Of a stretch of DNA of 64,000 nucleotides, positions 21,658 to 32,929 are shown piece by piece (position 1 is the stretch's first letter; every line of letters starts with the position of its first letter). The notes beneath the pieces are model-generated. The model was not told the DNA's origin. It worked only from the letters and a program-made list of their open reading frames with translations, and ran no database searches. Source of the stretch: Lineus longissimus (lineage: Eukaryota > Nemertea > Pilidiophora > Heteronemertea > Lineidae); the NCBI RefSeq assembly GCF_910592395.1, contig NC_088325.1, forward strand, positions 8,188,109 to 8,252,108, in the 5' to 3' direction. Made by a program: the position numbers and the translations under genes.

Positions 21658-22520
21658 TGACTCGTCGTCTTCACTGTCACTGTCTTCTGGCACATCTGGG
21701 AAGTCCTCGTGTGCATCATTCAAATACTTGGCAATGTTGTGCAGAATAAAGCAAGCTACGATGACGCTGGGAACCTTCGCCAAAGGAAGCCTTACACGGC
21801 CGGCGAGGATTGGGAATCTGCGTTTTACTTGCCCAAAGCATCTCTCAATTACAACCCGTTCATGTGCATGAATACGGTTGAATCTGTTTTCTTCTGGTGC
21901 AACAGGATTGGCATACGGAGTGAGCAACCAGGGTGCAATTCCGTAACCCTGGTCTCCGAGGAGAACTGCACCTCGGCCATGATGAGGAGAGTTTATCATA
22001 AATCTTCCAATGTCGGAGTTTTTCCATATCCTACTGTCGTGCACGGAACCTGGCCATTGCGCATCGATGCTCGTAAATTGTTCGGCAGCATCACATGTCG
22101 CCTGAACTTTGATGGAGGGAGCGCCTTTTCTGTTGATGTACTCATCTCCATGCCCTCGGGTCCACCTGGTTTAAGAATTTTCACATGCGTACAATCTAAC
22201 GCGCCGACAGTACCTGGAATCTGGTAATTCCGCTTTCAGACCTGCTGCGCCTGCCATATTTCTATCAAAGTGGTTGGGAATTTAATCCAAAGACCGGCCT
22301 TTGCTGTCACCTGAGGAAGCACCTTCGCAAATGTCTTGGAAACGGTACTTTGGTGGATGCCTTTGTCCTCCGCCACCCCAGACTGAAACCCGGGGTCACC
22401 CAAATAACGCAGAAACACCTCCATTTGGTTCCTTGCATTTAAACGCCCACCACGAGTTTCCTCCGAATTCAACAGTAAATGCCCTGCCATCCACTCGACG
22501 TGGTCCTCGTCAAACCTTTA
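21544..22520 (-). pseudogene. PIF/Harbinger transposase, broken copy
   Basis: This is a DDE_Tnp_4-type nuclease as in HARBI1. Reading leftward from about 22520: a helix-turn-helix segment (QMEVFLRYLGDPGFQ, IHQSTVSKTFAKVLP), then VGALDCTHVKILKPGG with the first catalytic D, VHDSRIWKNSDIGR, LLGDQGYGIAPWLLTPY with the second D, and VIERCFGQVKRRFPIL with the catalytic E. An acidic tail of consecutive aspartates is coded by an (ATC)n run at 21613-21660. A TGA stop interrupts the frame near 22240 (after QAQQV, where W would fit), and a one-base shift near 22150 separates GGPEG from DEYINRKGAPS. The gene is therefore inactive. Confidence 0.88.
21613..21660. repeat. (ATC)n microsatellite coding poly-Asp
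   Basis: About 14 consecutive atc triplets on the plus strand. They read as aspartate codons in the transposase C-terminal tail on the minus strand. Confidence 0.9.
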
Positions 22521-22886
22521 AAGTGAACGATATGACCCCGCATGACTACATGCCTTTCGTGGCAAGTAAATTTTTTCCTGGCGAACATGCAAAAAAGCAG
22601 CCATAGCGAACACCGACTATCTACTTCAATTCTCAAGTCTGGTCTGAGACAACCTTTAAAAATTGAAGCTTTTCCTATCAAGTAAAGAGCATGAACTAGA
22701 CTTTGCTTCGAAACCAAGTAATTGCTTGTCTTCATATGAATAACGTCTAGAAGCTAAATAGTGTTTGCTAATACGTGGAGCAAAATCTTCTTTTTCCTAG
22801 TATTTGCTCTGGTTTTATTCATACGAGTACAAGCAAATGCTTCAAAATCGGTAGAGAAAGCAATTGCTAGTTTTTATTCATATGGC
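22521..22886. other. Right end of the decayed Harbinger element
   Basis: Non-coding sequence ending tttttattcatatggccc, next to satellite sequence that resumes at aatagtctggtaaaac. Read inward the end is GGGCCATATGAATAAAAACT. An inner copy of the TATGAATAAAA motif lies near 22815. No matching left end was found between 19.7 and 20.7 kb, and about 110 bp of satellite is missing across the whole 19355-22886 insertion, so the left side has been rearranged. Confidence 0.6.
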
Positions 22887-25590
22887 CCAATAGTCTGGTA
22901 AAACATACATCACATGCTACAATATAAGATGTTATATGATTGGCTCACTAAGGCAAAGAAGGCGGCGCCTGCAAGCACGTGGCTCGGGAAACACATATTT
23001 ATGGTACAATAAGTCAAAATTAATCAAAGAATGATCTTTTATAAACATTGGAAGGAAATTTATGGTACAATAAATTAATCAAAATTAATCAAGGAATGAT
23101 CATTTATAAACATTGGAAGGAAGAAGGGATAAATTATATTTCAGATTTACTAAGACCAGACAAAACAGTGATACCTTTTGAATCACTGGGACTAAAATCA
23201 ACCGAATGGTTCAAATGGAGAGGGTTAATGGATGTTATTATAAATAAGATTTGGGGTTATAATTTTAAAACTGATAACAATAATGTAAGATCTACCAGAA
23301 ACCGTAGAAGTCTAAGAGACAATCATGCCCAACGGTATAAATCAGCCTCAAGTGACTGATGCCTACCTGTAATCAGCTACAGGTGACCGATAGCGACATT
23401 AGGAGATCAACCGGAATGGTGATACCAATAGATCGCTTGCATACATCAACTGCGAAGGCATCTTAAAGCCTTGGACGCTATATTTCCATCAACCAAATTT
23501 CAGGTTGCGCAGCGTTATGTAACCTCTATGACGCATGTCCAGGTTATGTCCTAAATTTAGTATTTCTGGTTTAAACTTAAAGTATGGACTTTCATGTACC
23601 ATGTTCACATGTCTAAGATAAGTCAGACTTTTCTTTTCAACGTGTTTCAAGCCACATCAAAGTGCACGAACGTTCAGTTCTAAGTTCGGAAATAACATCG
23701 ACAATTTAGAAAGGGAGATGTAGTGTAATCCCTATTGGTCCTTTAAGAGTCATTACAGTAGGGTGCTGCCACCTTCATGTCAACGGGTTAACAGTGTAAT
23801 TGCTTCTTTTATCAAACTTGCATTGTTTACATCTCTCTTATTCAAGTGAACCGTACCCCCAATCCAGCAAAGGACAATACTTCCACATAAAAGTCTGGGA
23901 AAACATTCATCACATGCTACAATATAAGATGTTATATGATTGGCTCACTAAGGCAAAGAAGGCGGCGCCTGGAAGCACATTCCTCGGGAAACACATATTT
24001 ATGGTAAAATAAATTAAAATTAATCAAAGAATGATCTTTTATAAACATTGGAAGGAAATTTATGGTACAATACATTAATCAAAATTAATCAAAGAATGAT
24101 CTTCTACAAACATTGGAAGGAAGTAGGGATAAATTATATTTCAGATTTACTAAGACCAGACAAAACAGTGATACCTTTTGAATCACTGGGACTAAAAGCA
24201 ACCGAATGGTTCAAATGGAGAGGGTTAATGGATGTTATTATAAATAAGATTTGGGGTTACAATTTTAACACTGATAACAATAATGTAAGATCTACGCAGA
24301 AACCGTAGAAGTCTAAGAGACAATCATGCCCAACGCTATAAATCAGCCTCAAGTGACTGATGCCTACCTGTAATCAGCTACAGGTGACCGATTGCGACAT
24401 TAGGAAATCAACCGGACTGGTGAAACCAGTAGATCGCTTGGATTTATAAACGGCGAAGGCATCTTAAAGCCTTAGACGCTACATTTCCATCAACCAAATT
24501 TCAGGTTGCGCAGCGTTATGTAACCTCTATGACGCATGTCCAGGTTATGTCCTAAATTTAGTATTTCTGGTTTAAACTTAAAGTATGGACTTTCATGTAT
24601 CATGTTCAGATGTCTAAGATAAGTCAGACTTTCCTTTTCAACGTGTTTCAAGCCACATCAAAGTGCACGAACGTTCAGTTCTAAGTTCGGAAATAACATA
24701 GACAATTTAGAAAGGGAGATGTAGTGTAATCCCTATTGCCCCTTTAAGAGTCACTACAGTATGGTGCTGCCACCTTCATGTCAACGGGTTAACAGTGTAA
24801 TTGCTTCTTTAATCAAACTTGCATTGTTTACATCTGACTTATTCAAAAAAATCGTACCCCAAATCCAGCAAAGGAAAATACTACCACATAATAGTCTGGT
24901 AAAACATACATCACATGCTACAATATAAGATGTTATATGATTGGCTCACTAAGGCAAAGAAGGCGGCGCCTGCAAGCACGTGGCTTTGGACACACATATT
25001 TATGGTACAATAAATTAATCAAAATTAATCAAAGAATGATCTTTTATAAACATTGGAAGGACATTTATGGTACAATAAATTAATCAAAATTAATCAAAGA
25101 ATGATCTTCTACAAACATTGGAAGGAAGTAGGGATAAATTATATTTCAGATTTACTAAGACCAGACAAAACAGTGATACCTTTTGAATCACTGTGACTAA
25201 AATCAACCGAATGGTTCAAATGGAGAGGGTTAATGGATGTTATTATAAATAAGATTTGGGGTTATAATTTTAACACTGATAACAATAATGTAAGACCTAC
25301 GTAGAAACCGTAGAAGTCTAAGAGACAATCATGCCCAACGCTATAAATCAGCCTCAAGTGACTGATTCCTACCGGAAATCAGCTACAGGTGACCGATAGC
25401 GACATTAGGAGATCAACCCGAATGGTGAAACCAGGAGATCGCTTGAATTTATAAACTGCGAAGGCATCTTAAAGCCTTGGACGCTATATTTCCATCAACC
25501 AAATTTCAGGTTGCGCAGCGTTATGTAACCTCTATGATGCATGTCCAGGTTATGTCCTAAATTTAGTATTATCTAGGTTTGAAACATGCT
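22887..25590 (+). repeat. Satellite block 6 (almost three monomers)
   Basis: The period is close to 1000 bp: the LINE-like frames start at 23048 and 24048, with a third near 25060 broken by a TGA. The monomers differ by point changes and small indels. The third carries the ttcctaccggaaatc variant also seen at about 30806, 31810 and 38829. Confidence 0.95.
24048..24308 (+). pseudogene. L1/Tx1-type LINE ORF2 C-terminal fragment (representative monomer)
   Basis: An 86-codon frame typical of the satellite. LWYN.LIKINQRMIFYKHW and GINYISDLLRPDKTVIPFES match the pattern found near the C-terminus of L1/Tx1-type LINE ORF2 proteins (W-N-x-I, IFYKxWxxxGI, I-x-DLL). There is no reverse transcriptase or endonuclease core, so on its own it has no known enzymatic role. 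Comparable frames start at 1366, 7853, 8923, 23048, 29554, 30507, 31497, 32503, 36547, 37533, 38581, 39597, 52211, 54183 and 56155. Stops break it near 18770, 25195, 53370, 55344 and 57314. The upstream 65 bp (atttatggtacaataaatta to cattggaagg) are duplicated inside most monomers. I read it as a LINE relic carried by the satellite, not a gene. Confidence 0.7.
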
Positions 25591-25795
25591 TGATACTCAT
25601 GAAATATGTTGAGGGTTAAAAAAACAAGATCCCAGACTTTGAAAAAATTCTAATAATAAAGTCACTTTTTAGTTATTTCAATTTTCAATTTTAAACTATT
25701 TGAATTTCCCACCACACACAACTTTAGATTAGTTCCACATGTGGCCGCTAGGGATTTGTTGATGACGTAGATCAGGCTATTAAGAACAAAGCAAG

Positions 25796-25963
25796 ATGGC
25801 TTCCGCATACAGTTCAGAGAGTGAGAGCAGTGAATTTGAGGATGTTTTGGTCTATACAGAAGGATATTTAAACATTGAGCCGTACATGTTCGAGCCATTA
25901 ATATCACTAGATCATAATGAGAGTGATCATTCGGACGAAAGTGATGAGGAAGTGATATTTTGA
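25796..25963 (+). CDS. Short acidic ORF with IEPYMFEPL motif
   Basis: A 55-residue frame starts MASAYSSESESSEFEDV, continues GYLNIEPYMFEPLIS and ends DHSDESDEEVIF. An AATAAA signal follows at about 25975. The pattern G-x-x-PYxFEP in an acidic, serine-rich context recurs at the N-terminus of several uncharacterised invertebrate proteins, often linked to zinc-binding C-terminal modules. That link is from memory and weak. It could be a complete short gene or a first exon whose partner exons are missing. The start is the first ATG after a stop-rich leader, in context gcaagATGG. Confidence 0.4.
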   Translation: MASAYSSESESSEFEDVLVYTEGYLNIEPYMFEPLISLDHNESDHSDESDEEVIF

Positions 25964-26091
25964 TTTATTTTGAACAATAAATATTTTGTATTTATAGGAT
26001 GTCCTGTTTGTTTTTGGTGACACAAGATCATCTCCATGAAATATCTCTGGAAATGGAAATGGTTTTCACAGTCAAGTGGAACCTCTCTAAA

Positions 26092-26333
26092 GGGACCATC
26101 TCAAAATTGACTGATGCCAGAAGAACAGTGTTAGTCTCTCTGTGAACATCCTCCCCCCTCCCCTCTAAAAGACTAACAAAGACCTCACTTTGGCATCAAA
26201 CTTTTGGACTTTCAGGGTTTTCTTACCTTTGATGCCAATAGTGATATTTAAGACGAACTGAGCACCTAGAAAACTCCCCCCAGACAAACACTGTTCCTCT
26301 TTATTGGCATCAGTAAATTTTGAGATGGTCCCT
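26092..26333. repeat. Imperfect inverted repeat, ~60-bp arms
   Basis: gggaccatctcaaaattgac (26095-26114) and its inverted partner ending gagatggtccc (to 26332) form the outer stem. The pairing continues weakly through gatgcca and aacagtgtt / aacactgtt. The loop holds a second pair around tttggcatcaaa and tttgatgccaa. It could be a small MITE or a structured transcript region. Confidence 0.6.
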
Positions 26334-26642
26334 AAGGACACCCATGGGACTGACAAGTGCTCTCCTTAATAGAGTACATTCCCACCACAGTGGTATGTCC
26401 CGCCCCTGGTTTCATATACCGTGCCAACCACTGCTAGGCGAGAGTCTTTATCAGCGGCTAGGAAGACGACTGCAACAACACTACTTTGGCACTCTGCCAA
26501 GCAATCGGATGTTGTCACCCTTTCTATATAATTATGGCCATTTTCAAGGAGCATCCTCAACCTACATGTATGATATAGAAGAACTTTTTTGAAAAGGTTC
26601 CTACCATAAGTCACTGGTACTTTCACTTCCCTTGCCACAGGT

Positions 26643-28621
26643 TCACCCTTCTTTGCCTTCGGATAGGAGACTGACCATCGCTTCGTCCCATCTTTGTTCA
26701 CTGCTTGGGCACGGTTGGAATTCTAATTGAAGTGCAATGCAGCTAGGAAGAGCCTGGAACAAATCGCAAAACCATAGTTAAAATACATGTAGGTTGTCAG
26801 CTATTGCAATGCATTATTAAGTTCAATCCCATAGATCCGGCCTATAGTCCCTCTTTTAACTGCAGTTTTTACTTCTTTAATTTTAGATTAGAATTTAAAA
26901 CAAGACTCGTCAGGGTCTTGATTGTGATACCTAGCACTGAGTTCCACTCTGTTTCAAAGAATAGATGAAAAAGAACTTGCCTTGCTTTCATATCCTTCAT
27001 ATCCGTAAACTTGATTACGATCGGGCATTGTGTTCCCGTGGTTAGCATTTCCTGAAGCGACAGTTTCAAAACAAGATATAAGATTCAAATTCAGAATACA
27101 TCACATCACAATTCACATATTTTTAAAAATAATGTTTATTTGATTTTTAGTTGATAAAGCCATGCCAAAAAAATATTTCTGAACAATATTGTTGCATTGC
27201 AGGGTTTCACATCACATATTTTTTTAAATAACGTTTATTTGATTTTTAGTTGATAAAGCCATGCTAAATAAATATTCCTGAACAATATTGTTACAGGGTT
27301 TCAATGTCTAGCATTGTTTCATGGTTTCTTTAGGTGTATCAACAATGCAATCCATAACTCCTGAAACACTGTACTGATGTAGGCCATATTTGTATATGGT
27401 TTCTTTACCACACAAAACAATGAAACATTCAATAAGCCTGATTTTTGTTTCATGGTTTCTATTATAAACTTTTAACAGATAAACCAGTCTACAGACATGG
27501 CAGATGAAAAGATGAAAATAAATATCACCTTTTCAACAACTGCAGGTTGCCGTCTGTCTGGTTCAACTTCTGTGGAAGCCTCAGGGAATGCAGCATCAAT
27601 CCCCACATCAAAATGATCATCATCATCTTCAGGTGCAGTGGCAGGGAGGTCACTGGCTGCATCTACATGGACTTTGGGTTGCTGTAGGCCTAAACGAGGG
27701 TCTTGGACGGCAGCTCGGAGTGCCTGAAAGTCAAAAGTTAATAAATTAGAATTTGTGGTTAATCAATTTGCATGGCAGACCTGCCGATATAGCAAAGAAG
27801 ACATTGATAGACGGTTGCAGATGCATAACATGTATTATTTTTGAACAGACTAACGTTGCACAATATTGTTTCGCCTCGTCTGTGTTGTATTGCCAGTTAT
27901 GTCATGACGCTGAACTACTATTGAAAAGTGACGGTATTATGCACAATCATCTTGACGTGACGATATAATGCCGTGCAACGTTAGATGTCAGATGACAATA
28001 ATCTGTCATTGACAGTGGCTGTCACTGACACTGACCTGTGTCGCTGTCACCTTGCTATGGCTGGAACACAAGAAGACACTATGCGGTATCACAGGCCCCA
28101 ATAGGGCCTACACATTATGTATAACAACCGACCTCAGCAGCCTCGGGCATTAAATGCAATTGACATGGTTGTGTAGCCACTGTACAGTGGATGACATGTG
28201 CCATTTGGGTAGTATGAGTGTTGTGTGCATCAGCAGTGTATAAATCATGAAATAGTGTTCAACTCACTTCTTGATGTTTACGTTTTTTGGCTAACGAACG
28301 TTCCTTTGGAGGCTGTCGCTTGTAAGTGGGGTTGGTCAAATCGAATACAGATGGAACAGCTGTTTTTAACAAGTGGCATTTAATATTCAGTTGGATGCAG
28401 ATATCCGGCTTCATGTGATAATCCGTATCGAGAAAGTGATCACTGCAAAGTTTGGCCGAAGGCCCAGGCTTCCAACACTCCAAACGTTTGCACTTCCGAA
28501 TCCACAGCTTCCTCCTCTCTCGTTCAACTGGCTTTGGAAATTCATGAAAATGGGTCCCATCCGTCATTCGATTGTTCTTTGTGCTATCCTTGACACAATT
28601 CGGAGCCACACAATACACCAT
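26643..28621 (-). CDS. THAP-domain protein, four exons
   Basis: THAP domains are C2CH zinc modules that bind DNA in transcription regulators and in P-element-like transposases. Proposed exons are 28621-28268, 27723-27529, 27051-26931 and 26722-26643. The donors are GTGAGT, GTGATA and GTATCA, and the acceptors end CAG, CAG and TAG. Phases are compatible throughout and the joined frame is 249 residues. Exon 1 holds the domain: MVYCVAPNCVKDS (first two cysteines), WIRKCKRLECW, then LCSDHF (C-x2-H) and AVPSVF, the THAP end motif. Exon 2 is acidic (APEDDDDHFDVGID). Exons 3 and 4 end in SEQRWDEAMVSLLSEGKEG; they are the least certain. No DDE nuclease follows, so it looks like a regulator rather than a transposase. 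Confidence 0.7.
27105..27302. repeat. Tandem duplication, two ~97-bp copies
   Basis: Two adjacent copies share acatatttttt, aaataa.gtttatttgattt, gttgataaagccatgc and gaacaatattgtt. They lie in the second intron of the THAP gene and differ at a few positions. Confidence 0.8.
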
Positions 28622-28925
28622 AGTGAATGAAACACATTACTTCGAGGTGTGCATAATTAATTAAGGCCACGACTCCTGCTTTTATGATTGCATGACATGT
28701 ACAGATAGCATCATCTACATCACAACTTTTGCTGAACCCGCCGCCAGGCTCTAACAAGCCAGTTGCTAGCCTGATTAGGTAATCAAGTTGTCAAACACAT
28801 AAATGGCTATATCTTCAAAATTGATGGAGCTGATTGCATTGGGTTTTCTGTATTGTATAAAGTGTTAGGTACACTTTTGAAATCGTCTTACAGCAGAAAA
28901 TGGCAAAATACCTGGAGTTATGGCC

Positions 28926-31900
28926 TTTAAACTAAAAGTATGGACTTTCATGTATCATGTTCAGATGTCTAAGATAAGTCAGACTTTCCTTTTCAACGTG
29001 TTTCAAGCCACATCAAAGTGCACGAACGTTCAGTTCTAAGTTCGGAAATAACATAGACAATTTAGAAAGGGAGATGTAGTGTAATCCCTATTGCCCCTTT
29101 AAGAGTCAATACAGTATGGTGCTGCCACCTTCATGTTACCGGGGTTAACAGTGTAATTGCTTCTTTTATCAAACTTGCATTGTTTACATCTGTCTTATTC
29201 AAGTGAACCGTACCCCCAATCCAGCAAAGGACAATACTTCCACATAAAAGTCTGGGAAAACATACATCACATGCTACAATATAAGATGTTATATGATTGG
29301 CTCACTAAGGCAAAGAAGGCGGCGCCTGCAAGCACGTGGCTCGGGAAACACATATTTATGGTACAATAAATTAAAATTAATCAAAGAATGATCTTTTATA
29401 AACATTGGAAGGAAATTTATGGTACAATAAATTAATCAAAATTTTAATTTTGACATGGTTGTGTAGCCACTGTACAGTGGATGACATGTTTTTTTACAGT
29501 GGATGACAAATTTTAATTTTTATAAAAGATCATTCTTTGATTAAAATCAAAGAATGATCTTTTATAAACATTGGAAGGAAGTAGGGATAAATTATATTTC
29601 AGGTTTACTAAGACCAGACAAAACAGTGATACCTTTTGAATCACTGGGACTAAAAGCAACCGAATGGTTCAAATGGAGAGGGTTAATGGATGTTATTATA
29701 AATAAGATTTGGGGTTATAATTTTAACACTGATAACAATAATGTAAGATCTACGCAGAAACCGTAGAAGTCTAAGTGACAATCATGCCCAACGCTATAAA
29801 TCAGCCTCAAGTGACTGATGCCTAACTGTAATCAGCTACAGGTGACCGATAGCGACATCAGGAGATCAAGCGGACTGGTGAAACCAGTAGATCGCTTGGA
29901 TTTATAAACTGCGAAGGCATCTTAAAGCCTTAGACGCTACATTTCCATCAACCAAATTTCAGGTTGCGCAGCGTTATGTAACCTCTATGACACATGTCCA
30001 GGTTATGTCCTAAATTTAGTATTTCTTGTTTCAACTAAAAGTATGGACTTTCATGTATCATGTTCAGATGTCTAAGATAAGTCAGACTTTCTTTTTCAAC
30101 GTGTTTCAAGCCACATCAAAGTGCACGAACGTTCAGTTCTAAGTTCGGAAATAACATAGACAATTTAGAAAGGGAGATGTAGTGTAATCCCTATTGCCCC
30201 TTTAAGAGTCACTACAGTATGGTGCTGCCACCTTCATGTCAACGGGTTAACAGTGTAATTGCTTCTTTTATCAAACTTGCATTGTTTACATCTGTCTTAT
30301 TCAAGTGAACCGTACCCCCAATCCAGCAAAGGACAATACTTCCACATAAAAGTCTGGGAAAACATACATCACATGCTACAATATAAGATGTTATATGATT
30401 GGCTCACTAAGGCAAAGAAGGCGGCGCCTGCAAGCACGTGGCTCGGGAAACACATATTTATGGTACAATAAATTAAAATTAATCAAAGAATGATCTTTTA
30501 TAAACATTGGAAGGAAATTTATGGTACAATAAATTAATCAAAATTAATCAAAGAATGATCTTTTATAAACATTGGAAGGAAGTAGGGATAAATTATATTT
30601 CAGACAAAACAGTGAGACCTTTTGAATCACTGGGACTAAAAGCAATCGAATGGTTCAAATGGAGAGGGTTAATGGATGTTATTATAAATAAGATTTGGGG
30701 TTATAATTTTAACACTGATAACAATAATGTAAGATCTACGCAGAAACCGTAGAAGTCTAAGAGACAATCATGCCCAACGCTATAAATCAGCCTCAAGTGA
30801 CTGATTCCTACCGGAAATCAGCTACAGGTGACCGAAAGCGACATTAGGAGATCAAGCAGACTGGTGAAACCAGTAGATCGCTTGGATTTATAAACTGCGA
30901 AGGCATCTTAAAGCCTTAGATGCTACATTTCCATCAACCAAATTTCAGGTTGCGCAGCGTTATGTAACCTCTATGACACATGTCCAGGTTATGTCCTAAA
31001 TTTAGTATTTCTTGTTTCAACTAAAAGTATGGACTTTCATGTATCATGTTCAGATGTCTAAGATAAGTCAGACTTTCTTTTTCAACGTGTTTCAAGCCAC
31101 ATCAAAGTGCACGAACGTTCAGTTCTAAGTTCGGAAATAACATAGACAATTTAGAAAGGGAGATGTAGTGTAATCCCTATTGCCCCTTTAAGAGTCACTA
31201 CAGTATGGTGCTGCCACCTTCATGTCAACGGGTTAACAGTGTAATTGCTTCTTTTATCAAACTTGCATTGTTTACATCTGTCTTATTTAAGTGAACCGTA
31301 CCCCCAATCCAGCAAAGGACAATACTTCCACATAATAGTCTGGTAAAACATACATCACATGCTACAATATAAGATGTTATATGATTGGCTCACGAAGGCA
31401 GAGAAGGCGGCGCCTGCAAGAACGTGGCTTGGGAAAAAACATATTTATGATACAATAAATTAATCAAAATTAATGAAAGAATGATCTTTTATAAACATGA
31501 AAGGAAATTTATGGTACAATAAATTAATCAAAATTAATCAAAGAATGATCTTTTATAAACATTGGAAGGAAGTAGGGATAAATTATATTTCAGATTTACT
31601 AAGACCAGAAAAAACAGTGATACCTTTTGAATCACTGGGACTAAAAGCAACCGAATGGTTCAAATGGAGAGGGTTAATGGATGTTATTATAAATAAGATT
31701 TGGGGTTATAATTTTAACACTGATAACAATAATGTAAGATCTACGCAGAAACCGTAGAAGTCTAAGAGACAATCATGCCCAACGCTATAAATCAGCCTCA
31801 AGTGACTGATTCCTACCGGAAATCAGCTACAGGTGACCAATAGCGACATTAGGTGATCAAGCGGACTGGTGAAACCAGTAGATCGCTTTGATTTATAAAC

Positions 31901-32929
31901 TGCGAAGGCATCTTAAAGCCTTAGACGCTACATTTCCATCAACCAAATTTCAGGTTGCACAGCGTTATGTAACCTCTATGACGCATGTCCAGGTTATGTC
32001 CTAAATTTAGTATTTCTTGTTTCAACTAAAAGTATGGACTTTCATGTATCATGTTCAGATGTCTAAGATAAGTCAGACTTTCCTTTTCAACGTGTTTCAA
32101 GCCACATCAAAGTGCACGAACGTTCAGTTCTAAGTTCGGAAATAACATAGACAATTTAGAAAGGGAGATGTAGTGTAATCCCTATTGCCCCTTTAAGAGT
32201 CACTACAGTATGGTGCTGCCACCTTCATGTCAACGGGTTAACAGTGTAATTGCTTCTTTTACCAAACTTGCATTGTTTACATCTGTCTTATTCAAGTGAA
32301 CCGTACCCCTAAACCAGCAAAGGACAATACTTCCACATTAAAGTCTGGGAAAACATACATCACATGCTACAATATAAGATGTTATATGATTGGCTCACTA
32401 AGGCAAAGGAGGCGGCGCCTGCAAGAACGTGGCTTGGGAAAAAACATATTTATGATACAATAAATTAATCAAAATTTATGAAAGAATGATCTTTTATAAA
32501 CATTGAAAGGAAATTTATGGTACAATAAATTAATCAAAATTAATCAAAGAATGATCTTTTATAAACATTGGAAGGAAGTAGGGATAAATTATATTTCAGA
32601 TTTACTAAGACCAGACAAAACAGTGATACCTTTTGAATCACTGGGACTAAAAGCAACCGAATGGTTCAAATGGAGAGGGTTAATGGATGTTATTATAAAT
32701 AAGATTTGGGGCTATAATTTTAACACTGATAACAATAATGTAAGATCTACGCAGAAACCGTAGAAGTCTAAGAGACAATCATGCCCAACGGTATAAATCA
32801 GCCTCAAGTGACTGATGCCTACCTGTAATCAGCTACAGGTGACCGATAGCAACATTAGGAGATCAACCGGACTGGTGAAACCAATAGATCGCTTGGATTT
32901 ATAAACTGCGAAGGCATCTTCAAGCCTTA
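28926..32929 (+). repeat. Satellite block 7 (four monomers)
   Basis: LINE-like frames start at 29554, 30507, 31497 and 32503, about 1 kb apart. The 30507 monomer lacks 15 bp (tttactaagaccaga) in frame. The first monomer was patched at 29440-29550 with foreign sequence. The block ends at the TTA (32927-32929) duplicated by the second Harbinger element. Confidence 0.95.
29440..29550. repeat. Patch copied from the THAP island inside a monomer
   Basis: gacatggttgtgtagccact and the following gtacagtggatgacatg (29449-29488) are identical to 28163-28200 in the THAP island, about 1.3 kb upstream. A second partial copy (acagtggatgaca) follows. Then comes an inverted repeat, tataaaagatcattctttg facing caaagaatgatcttttata. 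This looks like filler copied from nearby templates during break repair. Confidence 0.8.

Larger units (their letters stand above)
25591..28925. other. Non-satellite island carrying a THAP gene
   Basis: The satellite fades out at gtatt-tct-ggttt-aaac (25570-25590, with small insertions) and resumes at tttaaactaaaagtatgg (28926). Nothing else in these 3.3 kb is satellite. It contains a short plus-strand ORF, an inverted repeat, a tandem duplication and a four-exon minus-strand THAP gene. No terminal inverted repeats were found, so whether it is a mobile element or trapped host DNA is undecided. Confidence 0.6.

Noticed and set aside
21709-22227. 172-codon plus-strand frame
   Set aside because: Shadow of the Harbinger transposase, whose DDE motifs are on the minus strand.
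23800-24012. 70-codon frame in the satellite upstream half (also 29157, 30259)
   Set aside because: It starts from an alternative codon, is absent or broken in most monomers and shows no LINE motif.
24291-24473. Possible tRNA gene in the satellite
   Set aside because: The four stems do not form a cloverleaf of tRNA dimensions and no A or B box consensus was visible.
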